Assembly: GCA_913777945.1 (NCBI GenBank)
Contig: CAJYTY010000018.1
Span: forward strand, 1-64,000
DNA: 64,000 nt
From: an uncultured Acinetobacter sp.
GTDB lineage: Bacteria > Pseudomonadota > Gammaproteobacteria > Pseudomonadales > Moraxellaceae
Reading direction: 5' to 3'
Positions 15,752 through 24,225 of the stretch are shown one piece after another. A program made the translations under genes and the position numbers. The notes under the pieces are model-generated. The model searched no databases. It was not told where the DNA came from and worked only from the letters and a program-made list of their open reading frames with translations. The stretch's first letter is position 1. Every line of letters starts with the position of its first letter.

Positions 15752-17395
15752 TTACTCCACAAACCGGCCTTTGATGGCAAATAACCCTTGTGGACGTTTT
15801 TGAATAAACAAAATCACAAGCACCAAAAGAATAATTTTTGCAAGTACAGCACCGAGTCCAATTTCAAGTATCGTGCCACTTACCCCTAATCCAAGCGCAG
15901 CCAGTACGGCGCCCCAAACCTGCCCCACACCACCCACTACCACCACCAAAAATGCATCGATAATGTAATTTTGTCCTAAATCTGGCCCCACATTTCCAAC
16001 CTGCGCCAGGGCACAGCCTGCCAAACCTGCAAGCCCAGAGCCTAAGCCAAATGCAAGCATATCAATGCGTGCAGAACGTATGCCGACTGCACGAGCCATT
16101 TGACGATTTTGAGTCACTGCGCGTACAAACAATCCAAAACGGGTTTTGTTGAGTAGCACAAGCAGAATCAATAAAATCGCAACGGTAAAAGCAATGATGG
16201 CCATTCGGTTATACGGCAACATCAAACTCGGTGTGAGTGCTATTCCGCCACTTAACCATGCAATATTGGATACTTCGACATTTTGTGCTCCAAATACCAT
16301 ACGTACCAGTTGCATCAAAATTAGACTTACCCCAAATGTAGCCAGCAAAGTTTCAAGTTGTCTTCCGTATAAGGGCCGAATAATAGTTCGTTCAATCAGC
16401 ATGCCAATTAATGCACTGATCAAAAATGCCGCTGGTATTGCAGCGATTAAGTACCAATCGACCCAAGCAGCCAAATGCGCTTTAAACAAACTCTGGATCA
16501 CGTAGGTGGTATAGGCACCGATCATAATCAGCTCACCATGTGCCATATTGATCACACCAAGTAAGCCATAAGTAATGGCCAGACCTAGCGCCGCAAGCAA
16601 TAAAATGCTGGCCGTGCTTATACCTGAAAAAAGATGACCAGACCACTCACTGATCTGTAAACGTGTTTTGATTTGGTTTCTGGCATCTTGTAATGCCGCT
16701 GTGAGTTCAGGATGAATTTGAGCAAGGCTCAACTCATGTTCGATTAAAGCCAGAACATCTGGTCGGTTGGAGGCTGAGAGGGTTTTAATGGCTTCTATTT
16801 TAGTGAATACATCTGAGCTGTTGTAATCTAGACGTGCCTTAAGCTGTGCAAGTCGCGCTTTCACCTTATTGTTGTTTTCTTTTAAATATAATTGTTTGAT
16901 AAAACCACTGTCTAGCTCTGCAATATTGTTTTCTAGTATATCTACTGCCTGTAAGCGTTGAGACGCATCTTCAGAATTAAGCTTGGCTTTGGCCTGCCCA
17001 AACGTCAGTGCTTTTCTTAAAGTATTCACCAGTGTGACTTGAGATAAATCTGAAGGCCATGTGGTGATGACTTTTTCATCGGGATAGCTCAAGAGCGTTT
17101 GTTCATCTTTAAGTAGATAGGTATTACCTGAACTATCGGTATAAAGTTGATTGTCGTCGATATAACCAACAAGTTTGTCCAGTGATTCTAGACTGGCAGG
17201 CCACTGATTAAGCATCGTCCGACGAGCTGTAAAATCCGACCGAACAAAAGTTTGTATCGCATCATCGTGCGCTACAGCCGCCGTGTGGGAGAGTGATGTC
17301 TGTGGCTGACTGCTATTTTCAGTTGCCCATACAGATACACAACAAAGCTGTATGAAAAGCATCATCATCGCCCAGCGCCGAATATGGTTAAACAT
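15752..17395 (-). CDS. urtB: Urea ABC transporter permease UrtB
   Basis: A 547-residue protein. It has a signal peptide (cleavage after about VWA), then a roughly 220-residue periplasmic helical extension typical of UrtB, then a LivH-type permease domain (about 250-547) starting with LGLAITYGLLGVINMAHGE. VVVVGGVGQVWGAVLAALGLG near the C-terminus is another permease landmark. It forms the urea channel with UrtC. The gene lies 81 bp downstream of urtA in the same operon. Confidence 0.94.
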   Translation of the reverse strand: MFNHIRRWAMMMLFIQLCCVSVWATENSSQPQTSLSHTAAVAHDDAIQTFVRSDFTARRTMLNQWPASLESLDKLVGYIDDNQLYTDSSGNTYLLKDEQTLLSYPDEKVITTWPSDLSQVTLVNTLRKALTFGQAKAKLNSEDASQRLQAVDILENNIAELDSGFIKQLYLKENNNKVKARLAQLKARLDYNSSDVFTKIEAIKTLSASNRPDVLALIEHELSLAQIHPELTAALQDARNQIKTRLQISEWSGHLFSGISTASILLLAALGLAITYGLLGVINMAHGELIMIGAYTTYVIQSLFKAHLAAWVDWYLIAAIPAAFLISALIGMLIERTIIRPLYGRQLETLLATFGVSLILMQLVRMVFGAQNVEVSNIAWLSGGIALTPSLMLPYNRMAIIAFTVAILLILLVLLNKTRFGLFVRAVTQNRQMARAVGIRSARIDMLAFGLGSGLAGLAGCALAQVGNVGPDLGQNYIIDAFLVVVVGGVGQVWGAVLAALGLGVSGTILEIGLGAVLAKIILLVLVILFIQKRPQGLFAIKGRFVE

Positions 17396-17476
17396 AGTAA
17401 ACCCTTGCTATGTGAATATTTTTTAAGCTTGACTGAGGTTGGCCTGTATCAATGCGTACAGGCCCTCGTTGATTTG

Positions 17477-18766
17477 TTATTTTGGAATGTACGGGCTCCA
17501 CGGCTCCGCACGAATCGTGGTTTGTGTTTTATAGACCACATCAAATTGGCCATCAGCACGAATTTGACCAATCATGACTGGCTTTTGTAAATGATGATTG
17601 GTTTCATCCATTTTTAGGGTATATCCAGACGGTGCTGCAAACGTCTGGCCAGCCATGGCTGTACGGACTTTATCCACATCGGTTGAGCCTGCTTTTTCGA
17701 CTGCCTGTTTCCACATATTAATCCCCACATAGGTGGCTTCCATTGGGTCATTGGTGACCACTTTTGAGGCATTCGGCAGTTTATACTCTACTGCGTACTG
17801 TTTAAATTTATTGATAAAGTCGGTGTTTTTTGGATTCTTAACCGACATGAAGTAATTCCAAGCCGCTAAGTGACCCACCAGCGGTTTGGTATCGATACCG
17901 CGTAACTCTTCTTCACCCACAGAAAATGCCATTACTGGAATATCGGATGCTTTAATGCCTTGGTTACCCAACTCACGATAAAAAGGCACATTGGAGTCAC
18001 CATTGATGGTTGAAATCACCGCGGTCTTTTTACCCGCAGCAAATTTTTTGATATTTCCCACAATGGTTTGATAGTTGTTATGACCAAAAGGCGTGTACTC
18101 TTCCATAATGTCGGCATCTGCAACGCCTTTCGATTTCAAAAATGCGCGAAGAATTTTATTGGTTGTACGTGGGTAAACATAATCTGTACCCAGCAACACA
18201 AAGCGCTGCGCCTTGCCACCCTCTTCACTCATCAAATACTCCACCGCAGGAATCGCTTGCTGGTTCGGTGCAGCGCCCGTGTAGAATATATTTTTAGACT
18301 GTTCCTGACCTTCATATTGAACAGGATAAAATAATAAACCGTTGAGTTCCTCCACTACAGGTAAAACAGATTTGCGCGAAACCGATGTCCAGCATCCAAA
18401 AATGACCGCTACCTTGTCTTGAGTAATCAACTGACGTGCTTTTTCTGCAAAAAGCGGCCAGTCAGACGCAGGATCAACCACAACTGGCTCAAGCTTTTTA
18501 CCTAATACGCCACCTTTCGCATTGATCTCATTGATGGTCATCAAGGCCGTGTCTTTAAGCGAAGTTTCTGAAATGGCCATAGTGCCAGATAATGAATGTA
18601 AAATACCGACTTTAATGGTGTCTGAACTTTTGCTGGCTGGTGCAGACGTGGCCGACGTTTCGGTGGCTGCCGTTTTATCTGATGATTTTGAGCATCCTGT
18701 GAGTGATAATCCCCCCATTACCGCTGCAATACACAATGAAATGGACATCATTCTTTGCTGTAACAT
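17477..18766 (-). CDS. urtA: Urea ABC transporter substrate-binding protein UrtA
   Basis: A 429-residue binding lipoprotein: MLQQRMMSISLCIAAVMGGLSLTGC gives a lipobox with Cys25, followed by a Ser/Ala/Thr-rich linker and a type I periplasmic binding domain (TIKVGILHSLSGTMAISE onwards). FGCWTSVSRKSVLPVVEE, FYPVQYEGQEQSKN and GTDYVYPRTTN are characteristic of urea-binding UrtA/FmdD proteins. It captures urea in the periplasm and delivers it to UrtBC. It is the first gene of the operon; a sigma-54-like promoter lies about 60 bp upstream, fitting nitrogen control. Confidence 0.95.
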   Translation of the reverse strand: MLQQRMMSISLCIAAVMGGLSLTGCSKSSDKTAATETSATSAPASKSSDTIKVGILHSLSGTMAISETSLKDTALMTINEINAKGGVLGKKLEPVVVDPASDWPLFAEKARQLITQDKVAVIFGCWTSVSRKSVLPVVEELNGLLFYPVQYEGQEQSKNIFYTGAAPNQQAIPAVEYLMSEEGGKAQRFVLLGTDYVYPRTTNKILRAFLKSKGVADADIMEEYTPFGHNNYQTIVGNIKKFAAGKKTAVISTINGDSNVPFYRELGNQGIKASDIPVMAFSVGEEELRGIDTKPLVGHLAAWNYFMSVKNPKNTDFINKFKQYAVEYKLPNASKVVTNDPMEATYVGINMWKQAVEKAGSTDVDKVRTAMAGQTFAAPSGYTLKMDETNHHLQKPVMIGQIRADGQFDVVYKTQTTIRAEPWSPYIPK

Positions 18767-18825
18767 GACTTCTTCTCCAATTTGATCATCTTTAAATTAA
18801 AATAATTTTTTGCGATGAAATATCA

Positions 18826-18842
18826 TTCAAAGAGCATGCCAA
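18826..18842 (-). promoter_or_regulatory. Putative sigma-54 promoter of urtA
   Basis: Read on the minus strand this is TTGGCATGCTCTTTGAA, close to the RpoN consensus TTGGCACG-N4-TTGCA, with GG and GA spaced as -24 and -12. The start of transcription would fall about 50 bases before the urtA ATG. RpoN/NtrC control of urea uptake is well established in other bacteria; here it is a sequence match only. The -12 GC is replaced by GA, which weakens it. No NtrC site was recognised upstream. Confidence 0.5.
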
Positions 18843-19082
18843 AAATAATTTTTCAGCTTTATATTTTAAATATTAAATCTTAAATTCAAATAATTTTAAT
18901 TAAAATCATAATCTTAAATAATAATGATTAATTTTAGAATAAATTATCTTCTTACCAACTTAATAATAGGAAAATAAAAAAATAAAATACAAATTTTAGA
19001 TTATAATGTGTTGTCAAAATTTGTCTCTACGTCATTTTACGTATAAATCTTCCATTTTCTTCATTTGACTGATCAAAAATAG

Positions 19083-19125
19083 AAAAAGGTTGAGTTCACT
19101 TCCAACTGAACTCAACCCTGTTTTT
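19083..19125. terminator. Strong bidirectional terminator
   Basis: GGTTGAGTTCA (19088-19098) and TGAACTCAACC (19107-19117) form an 11-bp perfect stem with an 8-base loop. A-run on the left and T-run on the right give U-tracts in both directions. It ends the TonB-receptor transcript on the minus strand. Confidence 0.88.
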
Positions 19126-19194
19126 AAAAACCCACCCCAAAATGACACATGCCGAATAAAAAAAGCACCGAAATGATGAAGATGTGCTCTTGAT

Positions 19195-21357
19195 TTAAAA
19201 TTTAACATTGAGTGAAACTTGAGCCGTTCGTGGTGCACCTAAAAATAAATAGTCATCGCCCATAAATCCACCTACATCACGCCAGTATTGCTTATTGAAC
19301 AGATTATCGATGGTCAGTCTGAGTGTAGAGTCATAACCACTGACTTTAAAGGCATAAGCTGCACCAAGATCAAACACACTATATCCGCCAACTTTTACAG
19401 TTCCAGACTTATTGGCATATTTACTGGCGCTATATTGCATACCCGCCAAGAGTCGTAGACCGTCTATTTGCGCGACATCATAAGACACATGAGTTGCAAA
19501 ACGCAGTTTGGGTACATTTTGAATTTGATGCCCTTCGTAAGCATCAACTTCACTTCCTTCCCAACGAGACTTCATCAATGCCAAACTTGAGCTCAGTTCA
19601 ATTTGTGATGAAAGCTTGCCCGTCAATCCGAATTCGATTCCTTGAGAACGCTGATCACCTTTTTCGATAAATATGAGATTGCCGTCATCAGTAGGTGCAA
19701 CAAACTGATTATTCTGCTTTAAATCAAAAAGTGCCAAGCTGAGCAAAGCGTTGTTGTACTGCTGTTTGAAGCCCAACTCATATTGTCGTGACTGAACAGG
19801 TGCCAAAACTTCTGCGCTATTCGCTACAAATAGTGGCGCTGTTCCACCATCTGCTAAACCTTTCGCATAAGAAAGATAAACTGTTGTATTTTCAAGTGGT
19901 CGATAACTTAATGCCATTTGTGGTAAAAATTTTTGAATGTCTGTATGACGATTTTCCGTGCCGTCAATGTTATACGTTTTTTCATTTAAATCGATCCATT
20001 TTCCACCCAGTAATACTGTCCATTGTGGATCAAGCTCCATTCGATCTGTAAATGCCACAGAAAGCTGCTTACTTTCGAGTGACTTATATCGATTTCCTAA
20101 ATCAAATGTAGCGGGTTCAAAATCGGTGGTGTCTTGATAAATATTTGCTGTTCCTCTAAAAGTATAGATACCCGCATACTTTTTTTGATTTTTTTCTACA
20201 GCAGCCAGTTCAAAATTCAAATGATGATGTACAGTTCCCGTTTCAATTTGGCCCTTTAAACTCGATTTGAGTTGTGTGGTCATACGTACATCGTCTGGGC
20301 TACGGTAATCATAAAGATCGTAATCGCCATTCTCCGTAAAATAGCGATCAAAACCATTTGAGCCATAAGGAAAAGCAATATAATCGTCAATTTTGACATG
20401 GCTATAACTCGCACCGATGCTCGCAGCCCAGTCTGAGTTAATTTGATAGCGATACGTCAGGCTGGTGTTCAGCGCAACGTTGGTGACTGGCTTACTCCAG
20501 CTTTGATAACCCAGCAATCTGCTCCAAGCCACATCAGTCGGAACTGTTGAGCCGTCGAGTAATTGGTATCCCGGAACTGAACGTTGTTTTTGGCGTTGTG
20601 ATTCAATATCAAACTGAAGCTGTGATTGATCATCAATCTGCCAATCGAGTGCGAGTGAGCCGAACACACGTTGACCGTTAGCATGCTCGACATAAGGATG
20701 AATCTGTTCTTCGGCAAGATTTACGCGATAACCTAAGGTTTGCGCTTTGCCTAAAAAGCCACCGACATCTAGCCCGATAGATGTTCCTCCCTCACTGTTG
20801 GCACCCACAGTAACTGAACGAATATCCTCTGGACGCTTTGTAACATAATTGACGACGCCACCGGGTGTAGACATGCCACTTTGAATGGCCGAAATGCCTT
20901 TTAGAATTTCTACTCGATCCTTATTTTCAAGTGCAATGTTTTGTTCACCACGAACCACATAGCCATTGAGCAGATAGCTTGAACCTAAAGCCAGCGCAAA
21001 ACCACGCGAGACAAAATTCGGATAGTAACCGATTGCAGCATATCCATCTCCCAAAGCAGCATCATTCTTGATCACATCGGTCAGTACTTTGGCTTGCTGA
21101 TCCTCTAAGCGTGCTGAACTCACGACAGATACAGAAGCTGGAATATCTTTTAACTGCGTTGTACCAAAACCTTCCAGATTAACATTTTGACGCAAATAAC
21201 CAAAATCTTGCTGATCGGCACTTAACACAATGGTTTCGAGCTGCTTAGATTGAGTTTCGGCAAAACTGAGTGTACTTAAAGTACCAATACCTGTACCTAA
21301 GATCATTTTTAAACAACGAAAAAGAAATGTGGTGGGAAACATCTGGGCGTTTATCAT
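19195..21357 (-). CDS. TonB-dependent siderophore receptor
   Basis: A 720-residue outer-membrane receptor. The start at 21357 (MINAQMFPTTF) has an AGGAT ribosome binding site; the longer frame from 21384 does not. A signal sequence ends near SFAE. The plug domain follows (LKDIPASVSVVSSARLEDQ, then RVEILKGISAIQSGMSTPGGVVNYVTKRP), then the 22-strand barrel, closing with the TonB-receptor C-terminus QVSLNVKF. It resembles ferrichrome/ferrioxamine-type receptors by the plug sequence, but the ligand is not identifiable. No siderophore synthesis or TonB genes are near, and I see no clear Fur box upstream. Confidence 0.92.
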   Translation of the reverse strand: MINAQMFPTTFLFRCLKMILGTGIGTLSTLSFAETQSKQLETIVLSADQQDFGYLRQNVNLEGFGTTQLKDIPASVSVVSSARLEDQQAKVLTDVIKNDAALGDGYAAIGYYPNFVSRGFALALGSSYLLNGYVVRGEQNIALENKDRVEILKGISAIQSGMSTPGGVVNYVTKRPEDIRSVTVGANSEGGTSIGLDVGGFLGKAQTLGYRVNLAEEQIHPYVEHANGQRVFGSLALDWQIDDQSQLQFDIESQRQKQRSVPGYQLLDGSTVPTDVAWSRLLGYQSWSKPVTNVALNTSLTYRYQINSDWAASIGASYSHVKIDDYIAFPYGSNGFDRYFTENGDYDLYDYRSPDDVRMTTQLKSSLKGQIETGTVHHHLNFELAAVEKNQKKYAGIYTFRGTANIYQDTTDFEPATFDLGNRYKSLESKQLSVAFTDRMELDPQWTVLLGGKWIDLNEKTYNIDGTENRHTDIQKFLPQMALSYRPLENTTVYLSYAKGLADGGTAPLFVANSAEVLAPVQSRQYELGFKQQYNNALLSLALFDLKQNNQFVAPTDDGNLIFIEKGDQRSQGIEFGLTGKLSSQIELSSSLALMKSRWEGSEVDAYEGHQIQNVPKLRFATHVSYDVAQIDGLRLLAGMQYSASKYANKSGTVKVGGYSVFDLGAAYAFKVSGYDSTLRLTIDNLFNKQYWRDVGGFMGDDYLFLGAPRTAQVSLNVKF

Positions 21358-21576
21358 AAATGATCCTGAATACTCAAAACTCAATGTAACTTTGCGTAAG
21401 TAAAAATATACGCAGAGTATATAGGAGTCATGTCCAGATCAAACGCATTGTTTGCTTTATTTGTTGAGTAAAATACAGAATAAAAAGCTAAAAATTTGAA
21501 AAAAATTAAAAATTGATTTAAACAATAACTTAGTCAGTTTCTATTACACATGTAGCAAATCATTAGGATTAAAAAA

Positions 21577-22485
21577 ATGGCCTCATGGAATATCCACTCC
21601 GTTGTAGACGGCTTGCAAAAAGCACGGCACGACTGGCGTGAAAGTCAACATCGCACCAAAGAGATGGGAGATCGCGAACTGCCATCTAAAGAAGTTCTTC
21701 GGGTCGTGGTTAATGACTTATGCGGCATTTTATTTCCGATGCGACTTGGACCTGCAGAACTTCGCCAAGAAACAGAAAATTACTATATTGCTTATACGCT
21801 TGACCGCGTATTAAACGAGCTTTTTATACAAGTGCGCATGGCCTTGCATTATGAGGCAAAACTGCATCCGAGTACTGTCGATCAAGACATCGATACATAT
21901 GCCAAAACCATAGTCCAAGATTTTGCCAATGCGCTGCCAGATATCCGCCGTTTACTTGATGAAGATGTACTCGCGGCTTTTGAGGGCGATCCGGCTGCTC
22001 ACAGTGTCGATGAGGTACTGATTTGTTATCCGGGATTATTGGCGATTATCCATCATCGTCTTTCACATCAGCTATATAAGCATGTGCCGCTGGTGTCTAG
22101 AATTATTTCTGAACTGGCGCATTCTGCAACAGGTATCGATATTCATCCAGGTGCCCAAATTGGTAAAGGTTTCTTTATCGATCATGGAACAGGCGTTGTG
22201 ATTGGAGAAACCTGTATTATTGGTGAGCGTGTGCGTATTTATCAGGCAGTAACACTGGGTGCAAAACGATTTGAGCTTACCGATGATGGTGGCCTGAAAA
22301 AAGATTATGCGCGTCATCCGATTGTAGAAGATGAAGTGGTAATTTATGCAGGTGCCACGATTTTAGGCCGAATTATCATTGGTAAAGGATCTACGATTGG
22401 CGGAAATGTATGGCTGACGCACAGTGTGCCTGCGGCAAGCCAAATTTTGCAATCGCCATCTGAATCTTGTAAAAAAGTACCTTAA
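21577..22485 (+). CDS. cysE: Serine O-acetyltransferase
   Basis: A 302-residue enzyme that makes O-acetylserine, the cysteine precursor, from serine and acetyl-CoA. The N-terminal helical region (1-170) is followed by a left-handed beta-helix of hexapeptide repeats (IHPGAQIGKGFFIDHGTGVVIGETCIIGE and VEDEVVIYAGATILGRIIIGKGS). His residues in DIHPGA and DHGTG correspond to the catalytic pair of the family. It is the longer EpsC-like version rather than the short Isc-linked enzyme. Single gene with its own terminator. Confidence 0.92.
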   Translation: MASWNIHSVVDGLQKARHDWRESQHRTKEMGDRELPSKEVLRVVVNDLCGILFPMRLGPAELRQETENYYIAYTLDRVLNELFIQVRMALHYEAKLHPSTVDQDIDTYAKTIVQDFANALPDIRRLLDEDVLAAFEGDPAAHSVDEVLICYPGLLAIIHHRLSHQLYKHVPLVSRIISELAHSATGIDIHPGAQIGKGFFIDHGTGVVIGETCIIGERVRIYQAVTLGAKRFELTDDGGLKKDYARHPIVEDEVVIYAGATILGRIIIGKGSTIGGNVWLTHSVPAASQILQSPSESCKKVP

Positions 22486-22501
22486 GGTTATTACCCTCAT
22501 C

Positions 22502-22558
22502 ATAAATCCACTTCAGAGTATCGTTAAAATATTGAGGAAGTGGATTTATATCTTTTTT
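22502..22558 (+). terminator. Intrinsic terminator after cysE
   Basis: ATAAATCCACTTC (22502-22514) and GAAGTGGATTTAT (22537-22549) form a perfect 13-bp stem, followed by ATCTTTTTTAT. Confidence 0.88.
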
Positions 22559-22576
22559 ATTTAATAATCAAATTCT

Positions 22577-22882
22577 CTATATTTTAATGACGTCGCGTAC
22601 CAAAACCGACATAAAAATATTTTTTGTTAAACGTGCAGTGCCATGAGCAATAAAATCGTCAGACATCATTTCGATTTGCTGTAAACTTTCATAATAGATT
22701 TGCTCATCGAAGGCAATTTGATCTGAACTACTGCTTTCAACTTTTGAAGAAATCCATTCTTGCTCGAGTATCAATTTTAATCTAGCTAAAAAATCTGTTC
22801 GTGTTGAAGCATTATTGACGTGATACAGTATTCGTTCTTGCTCATCTGAACTGATCGAAAAAATCATCTCATACACTTTCAT
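22577..22882 (-). CDS. Orphan 101-residue protein
   Basis: Soluble, helical, acidic protein starting MKVYEMIFSISSDEQERILYH. Segments resemble a small regulator of unknown type; no family recognised. Converges with cysE. Upstream on the same strand is a terminator-like hairpin (22911-22953) that could attenuate it or end a small RNA. Its codon use looks ordinary for this genome. Confidence 0.55.
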   Translation of the reverse strand: MKVYEMIFSISSDEQERILYHVNNASTRTDFLARLKLILEQEWISSKVESSSSDQIAFDEQIYYESLQQIEMMSDDFIAHGTARLTKNIFMSVLVRDVIKI

Positions 22883-22910
22883 TTTTTATTAGACATAGTT
22901 TTACAAAATA

Positions 22911-22990
22911 AAAAAACCTGTAACCGGGAATGCAAAACCATTACAGGGTTCCCACAATGGAAATCAATTTTGTTAAATATATCACATTTT
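22911..22990 (-). ncRNA. Possible small RNA or attenuator upstream of the orphan gene
   Basis: On the minus strand a hairpin CCTGTAA/TTACAGG (22941-22947 with 22917-22923) runs straight into a T-run (complement of 22908-22916), which is a terminator form, but no minus-strand gene lies upstream. GGGAA/TTCCC (22949-22953 with 22926-22930) could pair in a crossing arrangement. A TATATT box is present a little upstream. Together these suggest a short transcript of about 70-80 bases or a leader attenuator for the gene at 22577-22882. No known RNA family recognised. Confidence 0.35.
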
Positions 22991-23185
22991 TTAATATTTA
23001 CACCAATTAATTATCTTTTTTTATTTAATTTAAGTTTCACAATTTATGTTAAAAATTTAGGCTAGCTTAAGTTATCTCATCTTCTATTTTCACTAAAATA
23101 AATAGAAATAAGCACCAAGAATCGATTACTCTCTGTTGTGAGATGGATGAATATTGCCTCTTACAATTACTTTGACTAAAATCTG
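22991..23185. other. AT-rich intergenic sequence
   Basis: No gene recognised. It separates the possible small RNA from the GntR-type operator and the dehydrogenase gene. Confidence 0.5.
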
Positions 23186-23202
23186 TTGTATGATGTCTTA
23201 TC
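23186..23202 (+). promoter_or_regulatory. Putative GntR operator, copy A (D-2-hydroxyacid dehydrogenase gene)
   Basis: TTGTATGATGTCTTATC matches the motif repeated before gudP (29242), gudD (29163) and kdgD (27657), sharing the GATGTCT core with TGT five bases earlier. It sits 20 bp before the dehydrogenase start codon at 23222, which also argues against a start inside it at 23186. Confidence 0.65.
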
Positions 23203-23221
23203 TTTAAATTGTTTTGATCTT

Positions 23222-24178
23222 ATGAAATCTTTAAAAATTACCTGCACAGAAAAATACGTGTTACTTGATCAAGCATTCGAGTTCGATTTTCCAGTGGATT
23301 ATACCGAGTTTGAGCAACTCACTCAGGAGCAGTTTGCGACACAAGTATTCGACCAAGATGTACTCATTATCAGTGATTTAGATATTAATGAAACTATTTT
23401 AAAAAATAACCCGAATTTAAAACTGGTGGCATTATGTTCAACCGGATTTAATCATGTCAACATGCCTTTATTACGACAACATGGCATTAAGATATGTAAT
23501 ATTCGAGGCTATGCAGGCGATGCTGTAGCAGAACATGCGTTTACCTTTATGATTTATCTGATTAAAAATTTTGGCCAACAGCTTCAAGGTATATTAGAAG
23601 ACAAATGGTCGACCGGAGATAGTTCGTTTCATTTGGCTGCCCCAATGCGCGAACTTAAAGGTAAAACGCTCACAATTATTGGCAAAGGTGAAATTGGTTT
23701 ATCTCTTGCTCAAAAAGCTGAGGCTTTTGGAATGCACGTCCTGTTTAGTGAGCGTAAAGGTGCAACAACGTGTCGTGAAGGCTATGTTTCTTTTGAAACA
23801 GCCATTCAAACCGCAGATATTGTGTCTCTACACTGCGAACTCAACCAACAGACTCATCATTTAATTGATGCCTCTGTATTGAAGATGATGAAACCCAACA
23901 GTTTACTGATTAATGTGGGACGTGGTGGTTTGGTCGATGCCAACGCCATTGTTGCAGCGATTGAATCTGGAGAATTGGCGGGCTATGCAGCTGATGTATT
24001 GGATCAAGAGCCACCACCAGTCGATCATCCCCTATTAAATTTACATAAGCAGCATGCCAATGTATTGATTACAGGACATATTGCTTGGGGAACCGACGAA
24101 GCACAGCAGCGGTTATTTTTAACCATTCAAGACAATATTAATAAAAATATGCAAGGTATTGAGCAAAATCTAGTTTAA
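23222..24178 (+). CDS. D-2-hydroxyacid dehydrogenase (hydroxypyruvate/glyoxylate reductase-like)
   Basis: A 318-residue NAD(P)-dependent enzyme. The Rossmann motif is IIGKGEIGLSLA (about 150-161); the catalytic triad of the family is visible as Arg in INVGRGGLVD, Glu in DVLDQEPPP and His in TGHIAWGT. It interconverts 2-keto and D-2-hydroxy acids in the cytoplasm; exact substrate unknown. It carries the same upstream motif as the glucarate genes, so it may reduce a by-product such as tartronate semialdehyde, hydroxypyruvate or glyoxylate, or be used for a related sugar acid. Start at 23222 because upstream codons overlap the operator. Confidence 0.88.
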   Translation: MKSLKITCTEKYVLLDQAFEFDFPVDYTEFEQLTQEQFATQVFDQDVLIISDLDINETILKNNPNLKLVALCSTGFNHVNMPLLRQHGIKICNIRGYAGDAVAEHAFTFMIYLIKNFGQQLQGILEDKWSTGDSSFHLAAPMRELKGKTLTIIGKGEIGLSLAQKAEAFGMHVLFSERKGATTCREGYVSFETAIQTADIVSLHCELNQQTHHLIDASVLKMMKPNSLLINVGRGGLVDANAIVAAIESGELAGYAADVLDQEPPPVDHPLLNLHKQHANVLITGHIAWGTDEAQQRLFLTIQDNINKNMQGIEQNLV

Positions 24179-24181
24179 GCC

Positions 24182-24223
24182 TTGAGGTCGAGATTGTTCA
24201 AATTCAATCACGACCTTAATTTT
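24182..24223. terminator. Terminator between convergent genes
   Basis: TTGAGGTCGAGATTG (24182-24196) pairs with CAATCACGACCTTAA (24205-24219), 13 of 15 positions plus one G-T pair, followed by TTTT. It separates the dehydrogenase gene from the convergent gntR gene. Confidence 0.7.
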
Positions 24224-24225
24224 GA

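Larger units (their letters stand above)
18767..19194. other. Intergenic region: urtA promoter and TonB-receptor terminator
   Basis: AT-rich 428-bp gap between two minus-strand genes. Contains the sigma-54-like element of urtA (18826-18842) and the strong terminator at 19088-19117. Nothing else was recognised in 18850-19080. Confidence 0.6.

Noticed and set aside
15745-15780. Longer urtC start inside urtB
   Set aside because: Adds a non-homologous segment and overlaps urtB; the ATG at 15744 begins as in other UrtC proteins.
19032-19238. 68-codon minus-strand ORF at the end of the TonB receptor gene
   Set aside because: Runs through a strong terminator hairpin and overlaps the receptor gene in another frame.
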